A stretch of DNA of 13,779 nucleotides. Origin: an uncultured Eubacteriales bacterium. Lineage in GTDB: Bacteria > Bacillota_A > Clostridia > Christensenellales > Aristaeellaceae. Positions 6,162 to 13,743 of the stretch are shown piece after piece. The notes under the pieces were generated by a model. The model ran no database searches, was not told where the DNA came from, and saw only the letters and a program-made list of their open reading frames with translations. The translations under genes and the position numbers were made by a program. The DNA lies in assembly GCA_902775835.1 (NCBI GenBank), contig CACYNZ010000062.1, positions 1-13,779 on the forward strand, written 5' to 3'. The first letter of the stretch is position 1. Each line of letters begins with the position of its first letter.

Positions 6162-7799
6162 ATGCCGATTACAGAATACCTGGAGCGCAACCGGAAGCTG
6201 TACGGGGACGAAGTGGCCCTGGTGGAGCTGAACCCGGAACAGAAGGACACCCGGAGAGTGACCTGGAAGGAATACTCCCTGATCCAGCCCACGGAGGCTG
6301 CGGCCTATCGCCGGGAGATCACTTGGCGCGTGTTTGACGAAAAGGCCAACCGGTTTGCCAACATGCTCATCAGCCGCGGAATCCGGAAAGGCGACCGCGT
6401 GGCTATCCTGATGATGAACTGCCTGGAATGGCTGCCCATCTACTTCGGTACCCTGAAGACGGGTGCCTTGGCCGTGCCCTTCAATTTCCGCTACTCCACC
6501 GATGAGATCCAGTACTGCATGGACCTGGCGGAAGTGGACGTGCTGGTCTTCGGCCCGGAATTCATCGGCCGTCTGGAGCCCATTGCCGAGCATATCATGG
6601 AGCACCGCCTGATGATCTATGTGGGCGAGAACTGCCCCACCTTTGCCGAGAGCTACCGTGAACTGGTGGCGGACTGCTCCAGCGCGAACCCGCACGTGGA
6701 GCTGAGCGATGACGATGACGGCGCGATCTACTTCTCCTCGGGCACTACGGGCTTCCCGAAGGCCATTCTGCACAAGCACCGCGCCCTGGTGCACGCCGCC
6801 AAGGTGGAGCAGAAGCATCACGGACAGACAAGGGATGACTGCTTCCTGTGCATTCCGCCCCTGTACCACACCGGCGCGAAAATGCACTGGTTCGGCTCGC
6901 TCATATCCGGTTCCAAGGCCGTGCTCCTGCGCGGGACAAGGCCCGAGTATGTGTTCCGCGCCGTGTCCCAGGAAAAGTGCAGCATTGTCTGGCTGCTGGT
7001 GCCGTGGGCCCAGGACATTCTGGACGCTCTGGACGCGGGCGAGCTGAAAATGGAAAACTATGACCTGAGCCACTGGCGTCTGATGCATATCGGTGCCCAG
7101 CCTGTGCCCCCGTCCCTGGTGCGGCACTGGCTGCAGTACTTCCCGAACCACCAGTATGACACGAACTACGGGCTTTCCGAGTCCATCGGCCCCGGCTGCG
7201 TGCATCTGGGCGTGGAGAATGTGCACAAGGTCGGCGCCATCGGCGTGCCCGGCTGGGGCTGGGAATGCAAGGTGGTCCGCGAGGACGGGTCCGAAGTGGG
7301 TCAGGGCGAGGCCGGCGAGCTGTGCGTGCGCGGCGACGGCGTCATGGTCTGCTATTACCGGAATCCGGAGGCCACGGCGGAAGTGCTGACCGAGGACGGA
7401 TGGCTGCACACCGGGGACGTGGCCGTGATTGACGAGGACGGATTCATCTTCCTGGTGGACCGGAAGAAGGACGTGATCGTCTCCGGCGGCGAGAATCTGT
7501 ATCCGGTGCAGATCGAGGACTTTATCCGCACCTTTGACAAGGTGCATGACGTGGCGGTCATCGGACTTCCGGACGCGCGCCTGGGCGAGATCGCGGGCGC
7601 CATTATCTCCATCAAGAGCGGCATGACCTGCACGGAAGAGGAGATTCAGGCGTTCTGCCAGGGCCTGCCTAAGTACAAGCGCCCGCGGAAGATCATCTTC
7701 GCGGACGTGCCCAGGAACGCCACCGGAAAGATTGAAAAGCCGCTTCTGCGGAAAATGTACGGCCAGGAATACCTGGTGGCCTATGAAAACAAAAAGTGA
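6162..7799 (+). CDS. AMP-forming acyl-CoA ligase, aryl acid candidate
   Basis: A 545-aa ANL-superfamily enzyme that activates a carboxylic acid with ATP to an acyl-AMP and then an acyl-CoA. All core motifs are present: the P-loop SSGTTGFPK (192-200), YGLSES (336-341), TGD (417-419), DRKKDVIVSGGENLYP (433-448) and the C-terminal catalytic lysine K523 in NATGK. I start at the ATG at 6162, nine bases after GAGGAGG; an in-frame ATG at 6090 lies in the operator region and is rejected. It is first in an operon with iorA (18 bases downstream) and iorB, so an arylacetate such as phenylacetate, 4-hydroxyphenylacetate or indoleacetate is the likely substrate. Sequence motifs alone do not fix this; a medium-chain acid is possible. 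It is not the PaaK-type phenylacetate-CoA ligase by overall pattern. Confidence 0.88.
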   Translation: MPITEYLERNRKLYGDEVALVELNPEQKDTRRVTWKEYSLIQPTEAAAYRREITWRVFDEKANRFANMLISRGIRKGDRVAILMMNCLEWLPIYFGTLKTGALAVPFNFRYSTDEIQYCMDLAEVDVLVFGPEFIGRLEPIAEHIMEHRLMIYVGENCPTFAESYRELVADCSSANPHVELSDDDDGAIYFSSGTTGFPKAILHKHRALVHAAKVEQKHHGQTRDDCFLCIPPLYHTGAKMHWFGSLISGSKAVLLRGTRPEYVFRAVSQEKCSIVWLLVPWAQDILDALDAGELKMENYDLSHWRLMHIGAQPVPPSLVRHWLQYFPNHQYDTNYGLSESIGPGCVHLGVENVHKVGAIGVPGWGWECKVVREDGSEVGQGEAGELCVRGDGVMVCYYRNPEATAEVLTEDGWLHTGDVAVIDEDGFIFLVDRKKDVIVSGGENLYPVQIEDFIRTFDKVHDVAVIGLPDARLGEIAGAIISIKSGMTCTEEEIQAFCQGLPKYKRPRKIIFADVPRNATGKIEKPLLRKMYGQEYLVAYENKK

Positions 7800-7817
7800 T
7801 CGGGAGGAGAACGCATC

Positions 7818-9554
7818 TTGAAAGCACTGATGCTCGGAAACAAGGCAGTGGCCAGAGGCATGTATGAAGCCGGCTGCTGCGTGGTATCCAGTTATCCCGG
7901 AACCCCCAGCACGGAGATCACCGAGGAAGCCGTGAAGTACGACGAGATCTTCTGTGAATGGGCGCCCAATGAGAAAGTGGCCCTGGAAGCGGCTTTTGGT
8001 GCGAGCCTCGCGGGAAAGCGCGCCGCCTGCTGCATGAAGCATGTGGGCCTGAACGTGGCCGCGGATCCGCTGTTTTCCATTTCCTATATCGGCGCCCGGG
8101 CGGGTCTTGTGGTCTGCGTAGCGGACGATCCCGGCATGCATTCCTCCCAGAACGAGCAGGACAGCCGGCATTATGCCATGGCTTCCAAGGTACCCATGCT
8201 GGAGCCGGGTGACTCGGCGGAAGCGCGCGAATATACCATGAAGGCCTTTGAACTGTCCGAGCAGTTTCAGACCCCGGTGTTTGTGCGCATGGTCATGCGC
8301 GTGTGCCACAGCCAGAGCATTGTGGAAACGGGTGAGCGCGTGGAGCACGAGGCACTGCCCTATGAGAAGGACCAGAGCCGCGTTATGCTGCCCGCCCAGG
8401 CCAAGAAGGCGCATGTGCGCGTGGAACAGCGCACGCTGGACCTGGCCAGATGGAGCGAGACGTCCGGGGTGAACCGGATCGAGGAAGGCCGGGACAAGAG
8501 CATCGGGTTCATCACGTCCGGGATTTCCTATCAGTATGTGAAGGAAGTGTACGGGGACCGGTATCCCGTGCTGAAGCTGGGCATGGTCTGGCCGCTGAGC
8601 GAGGACCTGATCCGGCGCTTTGCGCAGAGCGTGGACGAGTGCGTGGTGGTGGAAGAACTGGACCCGGTGCTGGAGATGCAGATCCGGGCCATGGGCATTC
8701 CGGTGCACGGCAAGGACCGTTTCCCGATGGTGGACGAGTTCTCCCAGGCCGTGGTGGCCAGATGCATGGGGCTCGAGCCCAAACCCAGCCAGGCGCTGGA
8801 AGACGCGATTCCGCCGCGCCCGCCGGTCATGTGCGCGGGCTGTCCGCACCGCGGACTGTTCTGGATTCTGGCCAAGCACAAGTGCAGCGTGTACGGGGAC
8901 ATCGGGTGCTATACCCTGGGCTCCTTCGCGCCGCTCAACGCCATGGACCTGAACGTGTGCATGGGCGCGTCCCTGTCGGGCATGCACGGCTTCCTGAAGG
9001 CAAGACCCGAGTACAGCCACCGCATGGTGGGCGTGATCGGGGATTCCACCTTCATGCACAGCGGCATGACCGGACTTGCGGATATCGTATATAACAACAG
9101 TGCGAGCACTGTGATCATTCTGGACAATTCCATTACCGGCATGACCGGGCATCAGCAGAATCCCACCACGGGCTACAGCATCAAGGGTGAGCCCGCGGCC
9201 AAGGTGGACCTGGAGGCACTGTGCCGGGCCATGGGCATCAGGCACGTGCGGGTCTGCGATCCCTATGACCTGAAGGATACAGAGGAAGCCGTACTGGAAG
9301 GCCTTGCGTGCGATGAGCCGTCGGTCATCATTTCACGCCGGCCCTGCGCGCTGCTCAAGGGTGTGAAGCACAAGGCACCGCTGAAGGTGAACGCGGACAG
9401 ATGCCGCAGTTGCAGAAGCTGCATGCGCATCGGCTGTCCCGCCATCTCCTTTGCCGACGGCAAGGCCAGGATTGACCACACCCAGTGCGTCGGCTGCGGC
9501 GTCTGCGTGCAGATGTGCAGCTTTGGTGCCATTGAGGGGAGGGAAGAGGCATGA
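7818..9554 (+). CDS. iorA: Indolepyruvate:ferredoxin oxidoreductase, alpha subunit
   Basis: The thiamine diphosphate-dependent large subunit. With IorB it interconverts arylpyruvate plus CoA and aryl-acetyl-CoA plus CO2, using ferredoxin. The 578-aa length is normal. The order is an N-terminal pyrimidine-binding region with SSYPGTPSTEI (24-34) and E52 in NEKVALE, a middle domain, CAGCPHRG (339-346), a TPP-binding region with GDS (408-410) through N437, and a C-terminal ferredoxin domain. Eight cysteines bind two 4Fe-4S clusters: C529, C532, C535, C540, then C557, C560, C563, C567. The start is TTG at 7818, eight bases after GGGAGGAG; it restores the family N-terminus MKALMLGNKAVARG, which the next ATG (7830) would cut. 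iorB overlaps the end by four bases (ATGA). Confidence 0.95.
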   Translation: MKALMLGNKAVARGMYEAGCCVVSSYPGTPSTEITEEAVKYDEIFCEWAPNEKVALEAAFGASLAGKRAACCMKHVGLNVAADPLFSISYIGARAGLVVCVADDPGMHSSQNEQDSRHYAMASKVPMLEPGDSAEAREYTMKAFELSEQFQTPVFVRMVMRVCHSQSIVETGERVEHEALPYEKDQSRVMLPAQAKKAHVRVEQRTLDLARWSETSGVNRIEEGRDKSIGFITSGISYQYVKEVYGDRYPVLKLGMVWPLSEDLIRRFAQSVDECVVVEELDPVLEMQIRAMGIPVHGKDRFPMVDEFSQAVVARCMGLEPKPSQALEDAIPPRPPVMCAGCPHRGLFWILAKHKCSVYGDIGCYTLGSFAPLNAMDLNVCMGASLSGMHGFLKARPEYSHRMVGVIGDSTFMHSGMTGLADIVYNNSASTVIILDNSITGMTGHQQNPTTGYSIKGEPAAKVDLEALCRAMGIRHVRVCDPYDLKDTEEAVLEGLACDEPSVIISRRPCALLKGVKHKAPLKVNADRCRSCRSCMRIGCPAISFADGKARIDHTQCVGCGVCVQMCSFGAIEGREEA

Positions 9555-10120
9555 AGGGCAACATCATGATTGTTGGTGTCGGCGGTCAGGGTTCTCTTCT
9601 GGCCAGCCGTGTGCTGGGCACGCTCCTGCTCAATACCGGTCTGGACGTCAAGGTATCCGAAGTGCACGGCATGAGTCAGCGCGGCGGCTCCGTGGTGACC
9701 TATGTGCGCTATGGCGAAAAGGTGTATTCGCCCATCATCACCGCCGGGGAAGCGGACGTGATCCTTTCCTTTGAGCTGCTGGAGGCGGCCCGCTGGCTGC
9801 CCTACCTGAAGCAGGGCGGACAGATAATCACCAATACCCAGCAGATCAATCCCATGCCCGTGATCAACGGCGCGGCGGTCTATCCGGAAAACTTGGAGGA
9901 GAAGCTGCGCGGCAAGGGCGCGCAGGTGGAGGCCATGGACTGTCTGAGCCTGGCCGAGGAAGCCGGGTCCGTGAAAGCGGTGAACATTGTGCTCATCGGA
10001 CGGCTGTCCCGGGCGTTTGATCTTCCCGGGAGCGCCTGGGAGGATGCCATCCGCCAGTGCGTGCCGCCGAAGTTCCTTGAGATCAACCTGAAGGCGTTCC
10101 GTCTCGGACGCGAGTCCTGA
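9551..10120 (+). CDS. iorB: Indolepyruvate:ferredoxin oxidoreductase, beta subunit
   Basis: The gamma-domain type small subunit that pairs with IorA. At 189 aa it is a normal IorB length. Motifs are the glycine-rich GVGGQG (9-14) near the N-terminus and HGMSQRGGS (39-47), both typical of the 2-oxoacid:ferredoxin oxidoreductase gamma/beta chain. Its ATG overlaps the iorA TGA, so the two subunits are translationally coupled and made in equal amounts. It is the last gene of the ligase-iorA-iorB operon and is followed by a strong terminator. No dedicated ferredoxin gene is present, so a general cellular ferredoxin is presumably the electron partner. Confidence 0.95.
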   Translation: MKGNIMIVGVGGQGSLLASRVLGTLLLNTGLDVKVSEVHGMSQRGGSVVTYVRYGEKVYSPIITAGEADVILSFELLEAARWLPYLKQGGQIITNTQQINPMPVINGAAVYPENLEEKLRGKGAQVEAMDCLSLAEEAGSVKAVNIVLIGRLSRAFDLPGSAWEDAIRQCVPPKFLEINLKAFRLGRES

Positions 10121-10152
10121 GGCCGCCGGAAGGTTTCCAGTGCGTAATGCTG

Positions 10153-10179
10153 CGGGCCCGGGAAGCCGGGCCCGTTTTT
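10153..10179 (+). terminator. Intrinsic terminator after iorB
   Basis: CGGGCCCGG (10153-10161) and CCGGGCCCG (10166-10174) form a 9-bp GC-only stem with a GAAG loop, followed by TTTTT. It ends the ligase-iorAB operon and isolates it from the rhamnose genes. Confidence 0.9.
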
Positions 10180-10244
10180 CCTTTGCGTGCGCGAAAACGA
10201 AAAAGGCCGTTCCTGCCGGAAAAAAACGCGGAAATGGTCGGTTC

Positions 10245-10273
10245 TTTTCTTGCGGTCTGTCATGGGATATGAT
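10245..10273 (+). promoter_or_regulatory. Possible promoter of the rhaB operon
   Basis: TATGAT (10268-10273) is a good -10. At 17 bases upstream the -35 position reads TTTTCT, a poor match, which would fit a promoter that needs an activator. A better-looking TTGCGG (10250-10255) is too close to use with it. No clear operator or cre site is visible between the iorB terminator and rhaB. Confidence 0.35.
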
Positions 10274-10311
10274 ACAGTTATTCAAGGACAAAAAAAGCGG
10301 GGTGGATTGAC

Positions 10312-11589
10312 ATGAAATACTACCTGGCGATTGATATCGGGGCTTCCAGCGGAAGGCATATCGTGGCCTGGAAAGAAGAAGGCAGGGTCTGCACCAGGGA
10401 AGTCTACCGTTTTCCGAACGGCGTGGAGGAACAGGACGGACACCTGGTCTGGAACATCCAGGAACTGGAAAAGCATGTGAAGGCCGGCGTGGATGCCGCC
10501 GAGCAGGCGGTAGGCCGGATCGAGAGCCTGTCCATTGATACCTGGGGCGTGGACTATGTCCTGCTCAAGGGGGATGAGCCTGTGCTTCCCTGCTATGCCT
10601 ACCGGGACAGCAGGACGGAAAAGGTGATCCCGGAAGTGCATGCACTTGTGCCCTTTGCGGAACTGTACCGGCACACCGGCATTCAGTTCCAGCCCTTCAA
10701 TACCGTGTATCAGCTCTGCGCGGATCTTAAGGCCGGACGCCTGGAGGGCGTGACCGACTTCCTGATGATGCCGGAATACCTCATGTACCGGCTGTGCGGC
10801 GTGAAGAGCCATGAGTACACCAATGCCACTACCGGCGGACTGGTCAGCGCGGTCACGGGCGAGTATGATCTGGAACTGGCGGAGCGTCTGGGACTTCCGG
10901 CGCATCTGTTCCATCCCCTGGAGCAGCCCGGCAAGGTGATCGGCAGCTATCACGGCATCCGGGTCATGCTGTGCGCGACCCATGACACGGGAAGTGCGGT
11001 GGAGGGCATTCCCATGGAAGGCAATGAACCCTTCATTTCCTCGGGCACCTGGAGCCTTCTGGGTGTGAAGACCCCCAGTCCGCTGACGGACGAGGGCAGT
11101 CTGGCTGCCAATTATTCCAATGAGGGCGGCGTGGGCTACAACCGGTATCTGAAGAACATCATGGGCATGTGGCTCGTGAACCGGCTCCGGGATGAACTGT
11201 GCCCCGGAAAACCCTTCGGTGATATCGTGTCCGAAGCGGAAGCGTCCGGGTTCGACGGAACCGTGGACGCCAATGACCAGGCCTTCCTGGCGCCGGAGAG
11301 CATGAAGGCGGCCTTTGATGCGGCCCTGAAGACCTGCCCGGAAAAGCCGGCGGACTATTTCCGCTGCGCCTACCGTTCCCTGGCGCTGACCTATCAGAAG
11401 GCCATCCGGGAACTGGAGAAGAATACCGGAAAGACGTATCAGAAGATCTATATTGTGGGCGGCGGCGCTAAGAACAAGTTCCTGAACCGCCTGACCGAGG
11501 AAGCCACCGGCAAGCAGGTCATTGCACTGCCCATTGAGGCCACGGCACTGGGCAACCTGAAGATTCAGATGGAATTTGACGCGGAGTGA
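10312..11589 (+). CDS. rhaB: Rhamnulokinase, compact form
   Basis: Phosphorylates L-rhamnulose to L-rhamnulose 1-phosphate with ATP (FGGY kinase family). Motifs are the N-terminal ATP/phosphate loop DIGASSGRH (8-16), IDTWGVDYVLL (75-85), the catalytic Asp D225 in THDTGSA, SSGTWSLLG (243-251) and the adenosine-binding GGGAKNK (383-389). At 425 aa it is shorter than E. coli RhaB (489 aa). Two differences are visible: a shortened stretch before THDTGSA (around 208-222), and an early end just after IEATALGNL, where relatives continue for about 45 residues. The other frames after the stop do not continue the family pattern, so I do not see a simple frameshift. The ribosome binding site is GGGGTGG. 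First gene of rhaB-rhaD-fucO. Confidence 0.9.
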   Translation: MKYYLAIDIGASSGRHIVAWKEEGRVCTREVYRFPNGVEEQDGHLVWNIQELEKHVKAGVDAAEQAVGRIESLSIDTWGVDYVLLKGDEPVLPCYAYRDSRTEKVIPEVHALVPFAELYRHTGIQFQPFNTVYQLCADLKAGRLEGVTDFLMMPEYLMYRLCGVKSHEYTNATTGGLVSAVTGEYDLELAERLGLPAHLFHPLEQPGKVIGSYHGIRVMLCATHDTGSAVEGIPMEGNEPFISSGTWSLLGVKTPSPLTDEGSLAANYSNEGGVGYNRYLKNIMGMWLVNRLRDELCPGKPFGDIVSEAEASGFDGTVDANDQAFLAPESMKAAFDAALKTCPEKPADYFRCAYRSLALTYQKAIRELEKNTGKTYQKIYIVGGGAKNKFLNRLTEEATGKQVIALPIEATALGNLKIQMEFDAE

Positions 11590-11675
11590 CGGAGACGGAT
11601 TCCGGCATTCCAGGCAGATAGAATCCAAGACAGCCGGAGGGTCCGGCAGAGAAGAAAAGGATGGAGGAGATACCC

Positions 11676-12488
11676 ATGAAAGACATTCTCACAGCCCCGT
11701 TCCTGGTGGAAATGATCCGCACGACAACCAACATGTATAACCATGGCTGGGATGAGCGCAATGGCGGCAATGTGTCCCTGATGCTCGAGCCCGAGGAAGT
11801 GGCCCAGTACCTGGACGTGAACTGCGTTGCGAGAACCATTCCCACGGGCTTCACCGCCCCGGAACTGGACGGACGTTATTTCCTGGTGACCGGCACGGGC
11901 AAGTATTTCAAGAACGTGCAGTATGCGCCTGATGTGAACCTGGGCATTGTGCGTCTGCGTGATCAGGGTCAGCAGGCTGACCTGCTGTGGGGCTTCAGCG
12001 ACGGCGGACAGTTCACCAGCGAGTTCCCGGCACACATGATGAGCCATGTGGCACGCCTGAAGGTGGATCCCAAGAACCGCGTGGTCATGCACTGCCATCC
12101 CGCCAATCTTCTGGCCATGACCTATGTGCATTCCCTGGACGAGAGAGCATTTACCCGCACGCTGTGGCAGATGTGCACCGAGTGCATCGTGGTGTTCCCG
12201 GAAGGCGTGAATGTGCTGCCCTGGATGCTCTGCGGCACCAATGAGATCGGCGAAGCGACCGCCGAAAAGATGCTCACCGCCCGCCTGGTGGTCTGGAGCC
12301 AGCATGGCATCTATGGCGCCGGCAAGGATCTGGACGAGACCTTCGGCCTCATCGAGACCGCGGAAAAAGGCGCTGAAATCTATATGAAGATCGCACACCT
12401 GCCGCTGCTGAACACCATCACGGATGATCAGATGCATCAGCTGGAAAAGCGGTTCAATATCAAGGCAAGAGAAGGATATCTTGACTGA
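11676..12488 (+). CDS. rhaD: Rhamnulose-1-phosphate aldolase
   Basis: Class II zinc aldolase that splits L-rhamnulose 1-phosphate into dihydroxyacetone phosphate and L-lactaldehyde. The 270-aa length matches E. coli RhaD (274 aa). Visible family marks are GWDERNGGN (24-32), catalytic E116 in TSEFPAH, zinc ligands H139 and H141 in MHCHPANL, and H210 in WSQHGIYG; DETFGLIETAEK (220-231) is nearly identical to the E. coli protein. I start at the ATG at 11676 because GGAGGAG (11663-11669) lies six bases upstream; the ATG at 11661 overlaps that site and has no ribosome binding site of its own. The 86-base gap to rhaB holds no isomerase gene and no obvious terminator. Confidence 0.96.
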   Translation: MKDILTAPFLVEMIRTTTNMYNHGWDERNGGNVSLMLEPEEVAQYLDVNCVARTIPTGFTAPELDGRYFLVTGTGKYFKNVQYAPDVNLGIVRLRDQGQQADLLWGFSDGGQFTSEFPAHMMSHVARLKVDPKNRVVMHCHPANLLAMTYVHSLDERAFTRTLWQMCTECIVVFPEGVNVLPWMLCGTNEIGEATAEKMLTARLVVWSQHGIYGAGKDLDETFGLIETAEKGAEIYMKIAHLPLLNTITDDQMHQLEKRFNIKAREGYLD

Positions 12489-12519
12489 AAGTTCCCGAAA
12501 TGAAAAGGAGGAGTTTCCC

Positions 12520-13668
12520 ATGGCTGACCGTATTGTTCTCAATCCTGTTTCCTATCATGGCCACGGTGCCATCGAAAACATTGTGCCTGAGCTGAAGAAC
12601 CACGGCTGCACCAAGGCTTTTGTGGCCACTGACCCCGATCTGATCAAGTTCGGCGTGGCCAAGAAGGTGCTGGACCTGCTGGATCAGGCCGGCTTTGCCT
12701 ATGACGTGTACAGTGACATCAAGGCCAACCCCACCATTGAAAACGTCCAGTGCGGCGTGGAAGCCTTCAAGAAGGCCGAAGCGGACTGCATTGTGGCCAT
12801 CGGCGGCGGAAGCGCCATGGATACGTCCAAGGCCATCGGCATCATCATCAACAACCCTGAGTTCGCGGATGTGCGCTCCCTGGAAGGCGTTGCGCCCACC
12901 AAGAAGCATGCCGTGTTCACCATCGCCGTGCCCACCACGGCTGGTACCGCTGCGGAAGTGACCATCAACTACGTGATCACCGACGTGGAAAAGAAGCGCA
13001 AGTTCGTGTGCGTGGACGTCAATGACATTCCCGAAGTCGCCGTGGTGGATCCGGACATGATGTCCACCATGCCCAAGGGCCTGACGGCCGCCACCGGCAT
13101 GGACGCTCTGACCCATGCCATTGAAGGCTATATCACCAAGGGCCACTGCGCCATCTCCGACATGTTCCATCTCGAGGCCATCCGCCTGATCAGCCACAAC
13201 CTGCGCGCTGCTGTCCAGAACGATCCGGACGGACGCGAGGGCATGGCTCTGGGCCAGTATATCGCCGGCATGGGCTTCTCCAATGTGGGTCTGGGCATTG
13301 TGCACTCCATGGCACACGGCCTGAGCGCCCTGTATGACACTCCTCACGGCGTTGCCTGCGCCATTCTGCTGCCCTGCGGCCTGGAGTACAATGCTCCCGT
13401 GGCCGGCAAGCGGTATCGCGCCATCGGCAAGGCCATGGGCGTGGACGGCATTGACAGCATGGACGACGAGCAGGCTGCATGCGCCACCATCGCGGCCGTG
13501 AAGCAGCTGTCCAAGGATGTGGGCATTCCGGAAAACCTCAAGGGCATTCTCAAGGATGAGGATGTGGAATTCCTGTCCGAGAGCGCCTATGCTGACGCCT
13601 GCCGTCCCGGCAACCCCAGGGACACCAGTGTGGAAGAAATCAAGGCGCTGTATCGCGGCATGATGTAA
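12520..13668 (+). CDS. fucO: Lactaldehyde reductase (1,2-propanediol oxidoreductase)
   Basis: Iron-dependent group III alcohol dehydrogenase that reduces L-lactaldehyde to L-1,2-propanediol with NADH, the anaerobic end step of rhamnose and fucose breakdown. The 382-aa protein aligns across its length with E. coli FucO, including the block NNPEFADVRSLEG and the stretch PTTAGTAAEVTINYVITD. Nucleotide binding is shown by GGGS (95-98), and D38 corresponds to the NAD-selecting Asp of FucO. Iron ligands by alignment are D195, H199, H262 and H276, with H266 as the nearby catalytic histidine. The start is nine bases after AAGGAGGAG. It lies 31 bases after rhaD, so it is co-transcribed and clearly serves rhamnose rather than fucose here. 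Confidence 0.96.
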   Translation: MADRIVLNPVSYHGHGAIENIVPELKNHGCTKAFVATDPDLIKFGVAKKVLDLLDQAGFAYDVYSDIKANPTIENVQCGVEAFKKAEADCIVAIGGGSAMDTSKAIGIIINNPEFADVRSLEGVAPTKKHAVFTIAVPTTAGTAAEVTINYVITDVEKKRKFVCVDVNDIPEVAVVDPDMMSTMPKGLTAATGMDALTHAIEGYITKGHCAISDMFHLEAIRLISHNLRAAVQNDPDGREGMALGQYIAGMGFSNVGLGIVHSMAHGLSALYDTPHGVACAILLPCGLEYNAPVAGKRYRAIGKAMGVDGIDSMDDEQAACATIAAVKQLSKDVGIPENLKGILKDEDVEFLSESAYADACRPGNPRDTSVEEIKALYRGMM

Positions 13669-13687
13669 TTCCCCCTGAAAAGCGATC

Positions 13688-13720
13688 GGGAAGGATACCG
13701 GACCGGTATCCTTCCCTTTT
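13688..13720 (+). terminator. Intrinsic terminator after fucO
   Basis: GGGAAGGATACC (13688-13699) and GGTATCCTTCCC (13705-13716) form a 12-bp perfect stem with a very short loop, followed by TTTT. It ends the rhamnose operon. The next start codon is only about 24 bases further on, so some read-through into that gene would make it part of the same operon. Confidence 0.88.
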
Positions 13721-13743
13721 GCATAGAGGAAAGAGGTTGTGGA

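Noticed and set aside
6048..9245. Open reading frame of over 1000 codons on the minus strand, opposite the acyl-CoA ligase and iorA
   Set aside because: It is rich in His, Gln, Ala and Arg with no recognisable domain, spans two well-supported genes and their spacer, and has no ribosome binding site. It is the mirror image of GC-rich third-position codon use.
10250..10273. TTGCGG with TATGAT as the rhaB promoter
   Set aside because: The spacing is 12 bases, too short for a sigma-70-type promoter; only the -10 was kept as a weak candidate with a different -35.
11590..11675. GGATTC...GAATCC short inverted repeat between rhaB and rhaD
   Set aside because: Only 6 bp with an 18-base loop and no T-run; not distinguishable from chance.
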